Of a stretch of DNA of 64,000 bases, positions 1 to 8,585 are shown piece after piece. The DNA comes from DASPPM01 sp052143835 (GTDB taxonomy: Bacteria; Pseudomonadota; Alphaproteobacteria; JACZXZ01), in contig JBKQRV010000192.1 of NCBI GenBank assembly GCA_052143835.1, positions 3,646 through 67,645 of the forward strand, given 5' to 3'. The notes below the pieces were generated by a model, which saw only the letters and a program-made list of their open reading frames with translations, was not told the origin of the DNA and made no database searches. Position numbers and translations under genes: made by a program. Positions within the stretch are counted from its first letter, which is position 1. Each line of letters starts with the position of its first letter.

Positions 1-659
1 CCGAGGCCGGCCAGCGCGAGCGCAAGAGCCTCGGCCAGGACATCTTCGGTGAGAGCTTCCTCATCAAGCGCCCGCTCCTGCAGGCGCTCGAGAGCGATGC
101 CGCGGGCGCCCCCGTGCTCCTCATCGACGAGCTCGACCGCGCGGACGAGCCGTTCGAGGCCTATCTTCTCGAGGTGCTCTCCGATTTCCAGATCACGGTT
201 CCCGAGATCGGCACCATCAAGGCCGCGGAGCCGCCCATCGTGGTCATCACCTCCAACCGGACGCGTGAGATCCATGACGCGCTCAAGCGGCGCTGCTTCT
301 ATTATTGGGTCGACTACCCGGATGCGGCGCGCGAGCTCGAGATCCTGCGCATCAAGGCGCCGAAGGCGCCCGCCAATCTCTCGCGCCAGGTCGTGGCCTT
401 CGTCCAGAAGCTGCGCCAGCGCGACCTCTTCAAGCTGCCCGGGATCGCCGAGACCATCGACTGGGCGCATGCCTTGACCCAGCTCGACATCATCCAGCTC
501 GACCAGCGCGCGATCGACGACACCCTCGGCGTGCTCCTTAAGTACCAGGACGACATCGCCAAGATCCAAGGCAGCGAGGCCGCGGCCATCCTGAGCCAGG
601 TCCAGGCCGAGCTCGCGGCGGCCCAGGGCGCGGACGCGGTGAAGCGCCAGAAGGCATGA
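1..659 (+). CDS. MoxR/CoxD-like AAA+ ATPase, C-terminal part
   Basis: The frame is open from the window edge, so the N-terminus with Walker A lies outside. The visible part begins near EAGQRERKSLGQDIFG. It shows a Walker B (VLLIDELDRAD, about nt 114-146), a sensor-1-like ITSNRTREIHDALKRRC stretch and the C-terminal lid. These are hallmarks of MoxR-family ATPases such as CoxD, which work as chaperones with a VWA partner during insertion or maturation of metal cofactors in molybdenum hydroxylases. The VWA (CoxE-like) gene follows about 190 bases downstream and XdhC/MobA-type genes come next, so a role in CO-dehydrogenase-type enzyme maturation is inferred. The substrate enzyme itself is not in the window, and a generic MoxR role remains possible. 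Confidence 0.85.
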   Translation, partial: EAGQRERKSLGQDIFGESFLIKRPLLQALESDAAGAPVLLIDELDRADEPFEAYLLEVLSDFQITVPEIGTIKAAEPPIVVITSNRTREIHDALKRRCFYYWVDYPDAARELEILRIKAPKAPANLSRQVVAFVQKLRQRDLFKLPGIAETIDWAHALTQLDIIQLDQRAIDDTLGVLLKYQDDIAKIQGSEAAAILSQVQAELAAAQGADAVKRQKA

Positions 660-674
660 GCGGCAGCGCTCACC

Positions 675-824
675 CGTCCCTCACCCTTCCCGTCGCTTCG
701 CCCGGCGCGCGTAGCGCGCCTCTTATGCATGTTGCAGTAGAAGCGGGCCATCGGCCCGCGGGGGCCCCTTCCCTCTCCCGCAAGCGGGAGAGGGTGGCGA
801 GCGTAGCGAGCCGGGTGAGGGACG
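675..824. repeat. Mosaic palindromic repeat between moxR and coxE
   Basis: This noncoding stretch is bounded by a 12-base inverted repeat, CGTCCCTCACCC at 675-686 and GGGTGAGGGACG at 813-824. It contains internal hairpins, including CTCTCCCG/CGGGAGAG around 774-792. It looks like a short nonautonomous palindromic repeat (REP/MITE-like) inserted between two cotranscribed genes. It could also fold as an mRNA stem-loop modulating expression of coxE. Confidence 0.6.
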
Positions 825-849
825 GCTCGGACGCCCACGCACAGCCTCG

Positions 850-2124
850 ATGACCGCGCGTCTCGCAGAGCCGCTCCCCGAAGGTGGCAAGCTCGTCGCC
901 AACCTGATGCATTTCGCGCGCGTGCTACGTCGCGCCGGCCTTCCCATCGGCCCCGGCAGGGTCCTCGCCGCGGTCGAGGCGGTCGAGGCCGTCGGCATCG
1001 AGAGTCGCGACGACCTCTACTGGACGCTCCACGCCGTCTTCGTCAACCGGCGCGACCAGAAGGAGCTCTTCGATCAGGCCTTCCACGTCTTCTGGCGCAA
1101 TCCGAAGTTGCTCGAGCGCATGATGGCGCTCCTCTTGCCGACGGTGCGCCGGCCCGAGGGCGAGATGCCCGAGGAGCCGGTGAGCCGCAGGCTCGCGGAG
1201 TCGCTCGCCGCGGAGGTGCAGGGGCGCGAGGAGGCCGAGGCGGAGCCGCCCGAGCCGGAATTCATCGCCGATGCCGCGATGACCTATTCGGACCGCGAGA
1301 TTCTCCAGAAGATGGACTTCGAGGAGATGTCGGGGGACGAGATGCGCGCGGCCAAGGCGGTGATGGCGCGCATGCGCCTTCCCATCATGATGCTGCCCAC
1401 GCGGCGATTTCGCGCCGATCCTGCCGGCCCCCGCATCGACATGCGGGCGACCTTGCGCAACTCGCTGCGCGGCGGCGCAAGCGACATCGATCTGCGCCGT
1501 CGCCGGCGGCGCGAGCGCCACCCTCCCCTCGTCGTCCTCTGCGACATCTCGGGCTCGATGAGCCGCTATTCGCGCATGCTGCTGCATTTCCTCCACGCGC
1601 TCACCAACGACCGCGACCGCGTCCATACCTTCCTCTTCGGCACGCGGCTAACCAACATCACGCGCCAATTGCGCCAGCGCGACGTGGACGTGGCGCTCGC
1701 CCGCGTGGCGGAAGCGGTCGAGGACTGGTCCGGGGGAACGCGCATCGGCGCCTCGCTCAGCGAGTTCAACCGCCGCTGGTCGCGCCGCGTGCTCGGCCAG
1801 GGGGCGCTCGTCATTTTCATCTCCGACGGCCTCGACCGCGACGCCGGCGAGGGGCTCGCCGAGGAGATGGAGCGGCTGCACAAATCCTGCCGCCGGCTCA
1901 TCTGGCTCAATCCGCTCTTGCGCTACGAGGGATTCGAGCCGAGATCCTTGGGCATGCGGGCAATTTTGCCGCATGTCGACGACTTCAGGACGGTGCATAA
2001 TCTCGAGAGTCTCGGCCAGCTCGCCGCCGCCCTCGGCTCGGCGAGTGTCAGGCGCGAGGAAGGGGTCAGCCGTTGGCTCGCACCCTCATCCTTCGAGACG
2101 GGGCTTCGCCCCTCCTCAGGATGA
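850..2124 (+). CDS. CoxE-like VWA domain protein
   Basis: A 424-residue protein of the CoxE family. The N-terminal half is acidic and helical. A von Willebrand A domain follows, with the MIDAS motif CDISGSM near residues 231-237 and the GGTRIG threonine near 297. CoxE proteins pair with the CoxD/MoxR ATPase in maturation of the active site of CO dehydrogenase and related molybdenum hydroxylases (family knowledge). The ATPase gene lies directly upstream. The last dozen codons (PSSFETGLRPSSG) are encoded by a palindromic repeat, so the natural C-terminus may once have been different. Start 850 is the first ATG consistent with the conserved N-terminus; no strong ribosome-binding site is visible. 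Confidence 0.85.
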   Translation: MTARLAEPLPEGGKLVANLMHFARVLRRAGLPIGPGRVLAAVEAVEAVGIESRDDLYWTLHAVFVNRRDQKELFDQAFHVFWRNPKLLERMMALLLPTVRRPEGEMPEEPVSRRLAESLAAEVQGREEAEAEPPEPEFIADAAMTYSDREILQKMDFEEMSGDEMRAAKAVMARMRLPIMMLPTRRFRADPAGPRIDMRATLRNSLRGGASDIDLRRRRRRERHPPLVVLCDISGSMSRYSRMLLHFLHALTNDRDRVHTFLFGTRLTNITRQLRQRDVDVALARVAEAVEDWSGGTRIGASLSEFNRRWSRRVLGQGALVIFISDGLDRDAGEGLAEEMERLHKSCRRLIWLNPLLRYEGFEPRSLGMRAILPHVDDFRTVHNLESLGQLAAALGSASVRREEGVSRWLAPSSFETGLRPSSG

Positions 2125-2190
2125 GGATGCGACCTTATTTGTTGGGACCTCATCCTGAGGAGCCGCCGCAGGCGGCGTCTCGAAGGATGA
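2085..2190. repeat. Two inverted copies of a palindromic repeat at the coxE/xdhC junction
   Basis: Copy one (about 2085-2126) reads CTCATCCTTCGAGACGGGGC and ends in CTCAGGATGAGG. Copy two (2150-2190) begins CTCATCCTGAGGAG and ends CTCGAAGGATGA. The two are related as inverted copies of the same element, with CTCATCCTTCGAGA/TCTCGAAGGATGA termini. The first copy overlaps the 3' end of coxE and supplies its last codons and stop; the second lies just before the ribosome-binding site of the next gene. Confidence 0.7.
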
Positions 2191-2209
2191 CGCCGGGAGG
2201 AAAGTCAGC

Positions 2210-2533
2210 ATGAGCGATTACCAAGAGGACATCCTCGCGCTCGCCGAGCGCTGGCGCGCCGAGGGCCGCGGGGTGGCACTCGCGACCGTCGTCAGCACTT
2301 GGGGCTCCTCTCCCCGCCCCGTCGGCAGCCAGCTCGTGGTCGACGAGAAGGGCGTCATGGAGGGCTCGGTCTCGGGCGGCTGCATCGAGGGCGCAGTGGT
2401 GGGCGAGGCCATCTCCGCGATCAAGGACGGCAAGCCGCGCCTGCTCGATTTCGGCGTCAGCGACGAGCAGGCTTGGGAGGTCGGGCTCGCTTGCGGCGGC
2501 AAGGTTCAGGTTTTCGTCGAGCGGGTCGAGTGA
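2210..2533 (+). CDS. XdhC/CoxI-type protein, N-terminal domain as a separate gene
   Basis: A 107-residue protein equal to the XdhC_CoxI domain. The conserved block GSVSGGCIEGAVVGEA (residues about 52-67) contains the Cys implicated in molybdenum-cofactor handling in XdhC. XdhC proteins bind Moco, promote its sulfuration and pass it to xanthine-dehydrogenase-family enzymes. Here the domain stands alone; the Rossmann half is encoded by the next gene one base downstream of its stop, so the two very likely form one functional unit. A GGGAGGA ribosome-binding site precedes ATG 2210. Confidence 0.85.
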   Translation: MSDYQEDILALAERWRAEGRGVALATVVSTWGSSPRPVGSQLVVDEKGVMEGSVSGGCIEGAVVGEAISAIKDGKPRLLDFGVSDEQAWEVGLACGGKVQVFVERVE

Positions 2534-2534
2534 C

Positions 2535-3257
2535 ATGGAGCGCGCAATCCTCAAGGCCCTCCAGGAGGCGCGGGCGGAGAAGCTGCCGACAGCACTTGCG
2601 ACCGACCTCGCGTCGGGTGCCCAGGCCCTCGTGACACGCGGCACCATCGCCGGTGGTCTCGCGCTCGACAAGGAAGCGCTCGCGCGCGTGCTGGAGGCGG
2701 TCCGGGAAGACCGCAGCGCTACCCTCGACTGGCAAGGACGCCGAGTTTTCGTCCAGGTCTTCAATCCTTCGCTCAGGATGATGGTGGTCGGAGCCGTGCA
2801 CATCGCGCAGGCCCTCGTTCCCATGGCGAGCCTCGCCGGCTATGCGGTGACGGTGATCGACCCGCGGCGCGCCTTTGCCACGGACGCGCGTTTTCCCGGC
2901 GTCGAGCTGACCCACGCGTGGCCCGACGACGCGCTCGCGCGCTTGCATCCCGACCGCCGCACCGCGGTCGTGACCCTCACCCACGATCCCAAGATCGACG
3001 ATCCGGCACTGGTGGCAGCACTCCGCTCGGAGTGCTTCTATATCGGCTCGCTCGGCAGCTCGCGCACGCACGCAAAGCGTCTGCAGCGCCTCCGTGAGCA
3101 CGGCTTCACGGACGCCGACTTCGCGCGCATCCACGGTCCGGTGGGGCTCTCGATCGGGGCCAAGTCGCCGGCCGAGATCGCCGTATCGATCCTCGCGCAG
3201 ATCACGCAGGTGCTGCACGCGAAAGAGGCCAAGGAGAAGGTCAAGGAGCCGGCATGA
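2535..3257 (+). CDS. XdhC Rossmann-domain protein
   Basis: A 240-residue protein matching the C-terminal XdhC half. A Rossmann-like segment MMVVGAVHIAQALVPMA lies around residues 81-97. Family motifs follow: VVTLTHDPKIDDPAL, the YIGSLGSSRTHAKR loop and PVGLSIGAKSPAEIAVSI. It is expected to complement the small XdhC domain encoded immediately upstream in Moco delivery. The start codon lies one base after the previous stop, and the stop overlaps the next start (ATGA), so translation of the three genes is probably coupled. Confidence 0.88.
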   Translation: MERAILKALQEARAEKLPTALATDLASGAQALVTRGTIAGGLALDKEALARVLEAVREDRSATLDWQGRRVFVQVFNPSLRMMVVGAVHIAQALVPMASLAGYAVTVIDPRRAFATDARFPGVELTHAWPDDALARLHPDRRTAVVTLTHDPKIDDPALVAALRSECFYIGSLGSSRTHAKRLQRLREHGFTDADFARIHGPVGLSIGAKSPAEIAVSILAQITQVLHAKEAKEKVKEPA

Positions 3258-4894
3258 TCTTCGGCGAGCTCGCGATCGACGAGGCCGAGGGCGCGATCCT
3301 GGCGCATAGCCTGCGCGTGGGAACCGCTACCTTCAAGAAAGGCCGCAAGCTCTCGGCGGCGGACTTGGCAGTGCTCAAGGCGGGCGGCCTCGAGCGCGTC
3401 GTCGCCGCCCGCATCGAGCCGGGCGAGCTGAGCGAGGACAAGACGGCGGCCGCGGTCGCCGAGGCGGCAGCCGGCGCGAACCTCAGCCTGAGCCCCGCCT
3501 TCACCGGCCGCTGCAATCTCTTTGCCGAGGTGCGCGGCTTGGCGGTGATCGAGCGCGCGCGCATCGACGCCCTCAACCTGGTGGACGAGGCCGTCACCAT
3601 CGCGACGGTGACGCCCTTCGAGGTGGTCGAGCCGCGCCAGATGGTGGCGACCGTCAAGGTGATCCCCTTCGCGGTCGCAAGCGCCATCGTCGAGCGTTGC
3701 GCCGCGATCGCGCGGGAAGGCGGGCCGCTCGTGCGGATCGCCCCCTTCCAGGCGAAAACGGTCGGCCTCGTGCAGACGCGCTTGCCCGGCAGCAAGGAAA
3801 GCGTGCTCGACAAGGGCCGCAGCGCGCTCGAGGCGCGGCTCGCGGCTTTCGGCAGCCGCCTCTTGCGCGAAATCCGCTGCGCGCACGAGGCCGGCCAGGT
3901 TGCGGCCGCCATCGCGGCGCTGCGCGCGGAAGGTGCGGACCCGGTGCTCATCGCCGGCGCTTCCGCCATCGTCGACCGCCGCGACGTCATCCCGATGGGC
4001 ATAGCTGAGGCCGGCGGCGAGGTGCTGCACTTCGGCATGCCGGTCGATCCCGGCAATCTCCTCCTCGTCGGCCGTTTGCCGGACAAGGTCCCGGTTCTCG
4101 GCCTGCCCGGCTGCGCGCGCTCGCCCAAGTTCAACGGCTTCGACTGGGTGCTGCAGCGCCTCTTGGCCGATCTTCCCGTCGCGCGCGAGGATCTCGCGCG
4201 CATGGGGGCCGGCGGGCTCCTTGCCGAGACCGAGATGCGCGGCCTGCCGCGCGCCCAGGCGACGGCGGCAGCGGGGACCGCGACCATGCCGAAAGCGGCG
4301 CGGATCGCGGCCCTCATCCTCGCGGCCGGCCTCTCGCGCCGCATGGGCAAGGCCAACAAGCTCCTGGCCGAGATCGATGGTGCTGCCATGGTCGCGCGCG
4401 CGGCGGACGCCGTGCTCGCCTCGAAGGCCTCGCCCGTCATCGTGGTCACGGGCCACGAGGCGGAGCGCGTGCGCGCGGCCTTGGACGGGCGCAAGCTCGG
4501 CTTCGTGCACAATCCCGACTACGCGGACGGCCTCGCGAGCTCGCTCGCCCGCGGTCTCGCCGCCTTGCCCCAGGACACGGACGGCGTGCTCGTAGCACTC
4601 GCCGACATGCCGCGCATCAAGCCCGCGCAGCTCGACAAGCTGATCGCCGCCTTCAATCCGCTCGAAGGGCGCGCCATCTGCGTCCCCACCTGCCGCGGCA
4701 AGCGCGGCAACCCGGTGCTTTTCGCGCGGCGCTTCTTCGCCGAGATGGCGCGGCTCAAGGGCGACACCGGCGCGCGCCAGCTCATCGGCCAATACCACGA
4801 GCTCGTCGCCGAGGTGGAGATGGACGACGAGGGCGTGCTGATCGACATCGATTCGCCCGACAAGCTCGTCAAGCTGCGCGCCGAGGGCGCCTGA
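3254..4894 (+). CDS. Molybdopterin-binding / MobA-like nucleotidyltransferase fusion
   Basis: A 546-residue two-domain protein. Residues 1 to about 340 resemble the MoeA/MogA molybdopterin-binding region (PVLIAGASAIVDRRDVIPMG, PGNLLLVGRLPDKVPVLGLPG). Residues about 350-546 are a MobA/MocA-type nucleotidyltransferase, beginning with the nucleotide-binding loop ALILAAGLSRRMGKANK and followed by ALADMPRIKP and CRGKRGNPVLF. Family members activate or nucleotidylate molybdopterin, for example to the cytosine dinucleotide form used by xanthine-dehydrogenase-type enzymes. The start overlaps the xdhC stop. The nucleotide used (CTP or GTP) cannot be read from the sequence; the xdhC/cox setting favours CTP. 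Confidence 0.85.
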   Translation: MIFGELAIDEAEGAILAHSLRVGTATFKKGRKLSAADLAVLKAGGLERVVAARIEPGELSEDKTAAAVAEAAAGANLSLSPAFTGRCNLFAEVRGLAVIERARIDALNLVDEAVTIATVTPFEVVEPRQMVATVKVIPFAVASAIVERCAAIAREGGPLVRIAPFQAKTVGLVQTRLPGSKESVLDKGRSALEARLAAFGSRLLREIRCAHEAGQVAAAIAALRAEGADPVLIAGASAIVDRRDVIPMGIAEAGGEVLHFGMPVDPGNLLLVGRLPDKVPVLGLPGCARSPKFNGFDWVLQRLLADLPVAREDLARMGAGGLLAETEMRGLPRAQATAAAGTATMPKAARIAALILAAGLSRRMGKANKLLAEIDGAAMVARAADAVLASKASPVIVVTGHEAERVRAALDGRKLGFVHNPDYADGLASSLARGLAALPQDTDGVLVALADMPRIKPAQLDKLIAAFNPLEGRAICVPTCRGKRGNPVLFARRFFAEMARLKGDTGARQLIGQYHELVAEVEMDDEGVLIDIDSPDKLVKLRAEGA

Positions 4895-4968
4895 TCCCTC
4901 ACTCTGCCATTGCTTCATAATGGGAGGGCGAGGGATGGTGACGCGCGCTAGGAATGGGAGTACGCGAT

Positions 4969-6474
4969 ATGTCTGAGGACCACTCTGTTCTGCTTTCCTC
5001 TCTCGGCATTTCGCCCGCGGCCGAGGGCGATCTCGTCGTGCGCTCGCCGATCGACGGGCGCACCCTTGGGCGGGCAAGGAGCGATACGGCGGCGAGCATC
5101 GAGGCCAAGATCGCCGCGGCCGATGCGGCGTTCCGCGCCTGGCGCACGGTGCCCGCACCGCGGCGCGGCGAGCTCGTGCGTCTCCTCGGCGAGGAGCTGC
5201 GCGCGGCCAAGGACGCGCTCGGCCGGCTGGTGACGCTCGAGGCCGGAAAGATCTTCGAGGAAGGCCGCGGCGAGGTCCAGGAGATGATCGACATCTGCGA
5301 TTTCGCGGTCGGCCTCTCCCGCCAGCTCTACGGCCTCACCATCGCCTCCGAGCGCCCCGGCCACCGCATGATGGAGACCTGGCATCCGCTCTCCGCGGTC
5401 GGCGTCATCACGGCCTTCAATTTTCCGGTCGCGGTGTGGTCGTGGAACGCGGCGTTAGCGCTCGTCTGCGGCGACGCGGTGGTGTGGAAGCCGTCCGAGA
5501 AGACCCCGCTCACGGCACTTGCCTGCCAGGCCCTCTTCGCGCGCGCCCTCAAGCGCTTCGGCGAGGCACCGGCCGGGCTGCTGCAGGTCGTCCTCGGCGG
5601 CCGCGAGGCGGGCGAGCGCATCGCCGCCGACCGGCGCTTGACGCTCGTGAGTGCCACCGGGAGCTGCCGGATGGGGAAGGCCCTCGCGCCCGTGGTGGCG
5701 GCGCGCACGGGGCGCTGTCTCCTCGAGCTCGGCGGCAACAACGGCGCCATCGTCGCACCCTCGGCCGACCTCGACCTCGCGGTGCGCGGCATCACCTTCT
5801 CCGCGGTCGGCACCGCGGGGCAGCGCTGCACGAGCTTGCGCCGGGTCATCGCGCACGAGGACATCAAGCCTACGCTCACAGCACGCCTCAAGGCGGCCTA
5901 TGCCTCGGTCAAGATCGGCGATCCGCTCGAGCAAGGCACGCTTGTGGGCCCGCTCATCGACGGACGCGCCTTCGAGGCCATGCAGACGGCGCTTGCCGCC
6001 GCGCGCAAGGACGGCGGCACCGTCCACGGCGGCGAGCGCGTGCTCTCCGAGCGCTATCCCGACGCCTTTTACGTCAAGCCCGCCATTGCCGAGATGCCGG
6101 CGCAGACCGCGATCGTGCGCGAGGAGACCTTCGCCCCGATCCTTTACGTGATGCCCTACCGCGGCTTCGAGGATGCGTTGCGCATCCACAACGAGGTGCC
6201 GCAAGGCCTCGCCTCGAGCGTCTTCACCAATGACCTGCGCGAGGCCGAGGCCTTCATGAGTGCCGCGGGAAGCGACTGCGGCATCGTCAACGTCAACATC
6301 GGGCCGAGCGGGGCCGAGATCGGCGGCGCCTTCGGCGGCGAGAAGGAGACGGGTGGGGGGCGCGAGTCGGGCTCGGACGCCTGGAAGGCCTACATGCGGC
6401 GCGCGACCAACACGATCAACTATTCGAAGGAGCTTCCCCTCGCCCAGGGCATCCGCTTCGAAGTGGGCGGGTAA
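4969..6474 (+). CDS. Antiquitin-type aldehyde dehydrogenase (alpha-aminoadipic semialdehyde dehydrogenase-like)
   Basis: A 501-residue NAD-dependent aldehyde dehydrogenase. The catalytic Cys is in GTAGQRCTSLRR (about residue 287) and the general base Glu in LELGGNN (about 253). The C-terminal GGEKETGGGRESGSDAWK block is characteristic of the ALDH7/antiquitin group, whose bacterial members oxidise piperideine-6-carboxylate/aminoadipate semialdehyde in lysine or pipecolate breakdown. ATG 4969 is preferred over ATG 4954 because GGGAG sits eight bases before it. No lysine-pathway partner is adjacent, so the physiological substrate is inferred from family only. The gene stands about 75 bases after the Mo-cofactor cluster and may be read from it. 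Confidence 0.88.
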   Translation: MSEDHSVLLSSLGISPAAEGDLVVRSPIDGRTLGRARSDTAASIEAKIAAADAAFRAWRTVPAPRRGELVRLLGEELRAAKDALGRLVTLEAGKIFEEGRGEVQEMIDICDFAVGLSRQLYGLTIASERPGHRMMETWHPLSAVGVITAFNFPVAVWSWNAALALVCGDAVVWKPSEKTPLTALACQALFARALKRFGEAPAGLLQVVLGGREAGERIAADRRLTLVSATGSCRMGKALAPVVAARTGRCLLELGGNNGAIVAPSADLDLAVRGITFSAVGTAGQRCTSLRRVIAHEDIKPTLTARLKAAYASVKIGDPLEQGTLVGPLIDGRAFEAMQTALAAARKDGGTVHGGERVLSERYPDAFYVKPAIAEMPAQTAIVREETFAPILYVMPYRGFEDALRIHNEVPQGLASSVFTNDLREAEAFMSAAGSDCGIVNVNIGPSGAEIGGAFGGEKETGGGRESGSDAWKAYMRRATNTINYSKELPLAQGIRFEVGG

Positions 6475-6708
6475 GCCGGGCGCATCGCGGCCTCGCTTGG
6501 CATTGCCCAGTGGGCGAAAAGATGGAATCCTGAAGTAGGAAAGACATACCTGCGGAATGTCGGTTAAAACGTCGAAGAGCCCTCATCGTCTGGCCAAAAT
6601 GAGAGTTTCTGCAGCAGCGTCGGCCTATTTTTCAAACCGGTCCTCTTCGAATAGGAAGGGGATCAATCGCTGAGTCGTGACCGCAATCCGGCACCGATGG
6701 GGATATCC

Positions 6709-7413
6709 ATGCTGCGTGTCCTGCGATCGTCGGCTTTTCTGCTTTCCTTGCCTGTCCTTCTGTGCGCCTGGCCCCCGATACAGGAACCGAATTCGAATGT
6801 ACCGCCGTTTGTAGTATCTCAACAAGGGCAGGGCCCAAGCAAGGGCAACGGATCGCCTTTCCAGGGGGCGACATGGGGGTACTCAACCATCGGGCGCTGC
6901 CGCGCTGATGATGGTACTGAGCTCGTCGTTGCGATCCACGGCGAGGCAAAAGACCAAACAAAAGTCGGACTTCTGGCTGTTGTGGAACCATTCGATGCAC
7001 AACCGCTAAAGCGACCGGTAGTGCTGGCCGCCGCAGCATTTTATTCGGATGAATGGGCTTCCTTTTCCGATCTCTGGCACAGGACCGCAAAAATGTTCGA
7101 TCTGGCTCGCCGTCCTAGCCCCTCCGATCTTGTCACCTGGCATTCAGTCGGCACCTATCAAGCAATCCACCCAAAATTGGCACTTAGCGAGGGCCCAATG
7201 TCACTATGCCCGCAATGCCGCGGCGCATTTGTTCCGGCGAATACAATCGAGCGCGCTAAGTCGAATGCCACAATTGAGATGATTACCGGCCCGGCAATAC
7301 GATTCATCTTCAAGGATTCCCAAGGCACATCCGTGTCATTTTCGCTGCCGAAAGGCGAAATTGGAAATCTTGATCAAATGATTGATCACGTTAAAGAATA
7401 CCTGTCGAATTAA
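6709..7413 (+). CDS. Hypothetical secreted protein, lower GC
   Basis: A 234-residue protein of unknown function with a typical signal peptide (MLRVLRSSAFLLSLPVLLCA). ATG 6709 is chosen over 6697 because GGGGAT lies five bases upstream. A CPQC motif (SLCPQCRGAF) lies in the second half, and the rest is a mixed alpha/beta-looking domain with no motif I recognise. Base composition is clearly lower in G+C than the flanking genes, and no operon partner is present on this strand, suggesting recent acquisition. The cellular location is inferred as periplasmic. Confidence 0.6.
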   Translation: MLRVLRSSAFLLSLPVLLCAWPPIQEPNSNVPPFVVSQQGQGPSKGNGSPFQGATWGYSTIGRCRADDGTELVVAIHGEAKDQTKVGLLAVVEPFDAQPLKRPVVLAAAAFYSDEWASFSDLWHRTAKMFDLARRPSPSDLVTWHSVGTYQAIHPKLALSEGPMSLCPQCRGAFVPANTIERAKSNATIEMITGPAIRFIFKDSQGTSVSFSLPKGEIGNLDQMIDHVKEYLSN

Positions 7414-7532
7414 TTGCGTAGGCGAATAAAGAGGCGCGCGGCCTCACTTGGCCAGCACGATCGCGCCGCGCCGAGAGCGCCGGTCATTTGCCGCGGAGGC
7501 GCCTCGTGCGGCGCCCCCGGGCACGTGCCTTC

Positions 7533-8261
7533 CTACTTCTGCCGCAACTTGGCCAAGACCTCCGGGTTCTGCGCATAGACGCCGAGCGCCTCGCCCTTGG
7601 CCAGCACTTTCCCCTCCATCGCCTTCAAGGCATCGGGGCCGGTGAAGGGACCGGAGAGGCCGAGGCTGTCGACGCTCAGCGCATAGACGGTGAAGTGGTA
7701 ATGATGCGGGATCTCGTCGTTCCACGGCGGGCAGGGCCCGTCATAGCCGAAATATTGCCCCTTCATCTGCTCGTTCGAGGCGAACACGATGGTGTAGTTG
7801 TTGAGGCCGCGCAGACCCACCTTGCTCGGCGATTGCGGCTTGCCGCCGACGGTGCGGGCGCTCGAGTCCTCGCCGGTCGTAAGGTGCCGCACCTTGGCCG
7901 AGATGTCGACCAGCACCCAATGGTAGAAGGTCAGGCGCGGCATGGTGGCGGAGACCGTCTTGCCCTCCTGGTTCATGTCGGTGCGGATCGACGGCACGTC
8001 GGTATCGAGCGCAATGATGGCGTAGGACTTCGTCCCCGCCGGACCCCGCGACCATGAGATCCGCGGGCTCACGTCTGCACCGGGCTTGGTGTGGCCCTCC
8101 TTCGCCGGGTTGCAGAAGGCATATTTGTCGGGAATGACCTTGACGCGCGCCAGGGAATCGACGCTCACCTTGAGCGTCTGGGCCGCCGCCGGCGTCGTCG
8201 CGAAAGTTGCCGCCGCGGCGATCGCGAGCAGGCCATAGAGTGCACGCTTGATCATAACCAT
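7533..8261 (-). CDS. YbhB/YbcL family (PEBP-like) exported protein
   Basis: A 242-residue protein with a signal peptide (MVMIKRALYGLLAIAAAATF, cleavage after about residue 28). A phosphatidylethanolamine-binding-protein fold follows, with the motifs YAIIALDTDVPS, FYHWVLVDIS, GPCPPWND and HHYHFTVYALSVDSLGL. Bacterial YbhB proteins are periplasmic or cytosolic members whose ligand is usually unknown. A GGGAGG ribosome-binding site lies five bases before the first ATG (8261). It is probably monocistronic; its neighbours are in other orientations or are the separate cyd operon. Confidence 0.88.
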   Translation of the reverse strand: MVMIKRALYGLLAIAAAATFATTPAAAQTLKVSVDSLARVKVIPDKYAFCNPAKEGHTKPGADVSPRISWSRGPAGTKSYAIIALDTDVPSIRTDMNQEGKTVSATMPRLTFYHWVLVDISAKVRHLTTGEDSSARTVGGKPQSPSKVGLRGLNNYTIVFASNEQMKGQYFGYDGPCPPWNDEIPHHYHFTVYALSVDSLGLSGPFTGPDALKAMEGKVLAKGEALGVYAQNPEVLAKLRQK

Positions 8262-8368
8262 GTCGTCCTCCCGTCAGGTTAGCCGTTGCTGGCCGTTCGG
8301 TCTCCCAGATATCGCAGTCTTGTCACCCACGCTGCGATTGAACCGCGTCTCATGGGATCATGCAGCTG

Positions 8369-8485
8369 CTATTTCTCGAATCGCTCGCCCTCCTCGTTCG
8401 GCTCCTCGAGCTCGAGCCACATGGCGTTGAGGATCGCGAACGAGCAAGCGAGCCCGAGGCCGAGAATCCAGGAAAAGTACCACAT
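8369..8485 (-). CDS. cydX: Cytochrome bd small subunit CydX
   Basis: A 38-residue single-span membrane protein, MWYFSWILGLGLACSFAILN followed by AMWLELEEPNEEGERFEK. This is a near-exact match to the CydX signature (MWYF.WILG.GLAC.FA.LNAMW.E). CydX is an accessory subunit that stabilises the cytochrome bd quinol oxidase CydAB. The gene lies 100 bases downstream of cydB on the same strand, the classical cydABX position. It is too short for routine gene callers and easily missed. Confidence 0.93.
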   Translation of the reverse strand: MWYFSWILGLGLACSFAILNAMWLELEEPNEEGERFEK

Positions 8486-8585
8486 CGCATGAACCTCGTG
8501 AACGTCGCGCGGATCTCACATCATCCCTCAAGACGCCGTCTTAGGCCCCGCCTCGGGACGAGAAGTCGCGAACCCGCGACATGAT

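Noticed and set aside
3038..5158. 706-codon leftward open frame
   Set aside because: It is antisense to xdhC, the Mo-cofactor fusion and the aldehyde dehydrogenase start, all clearly homologous to known families. Its Arg/Gly/Ala/His-rich composition is typical of shadow frames in G+C-rich DNA.
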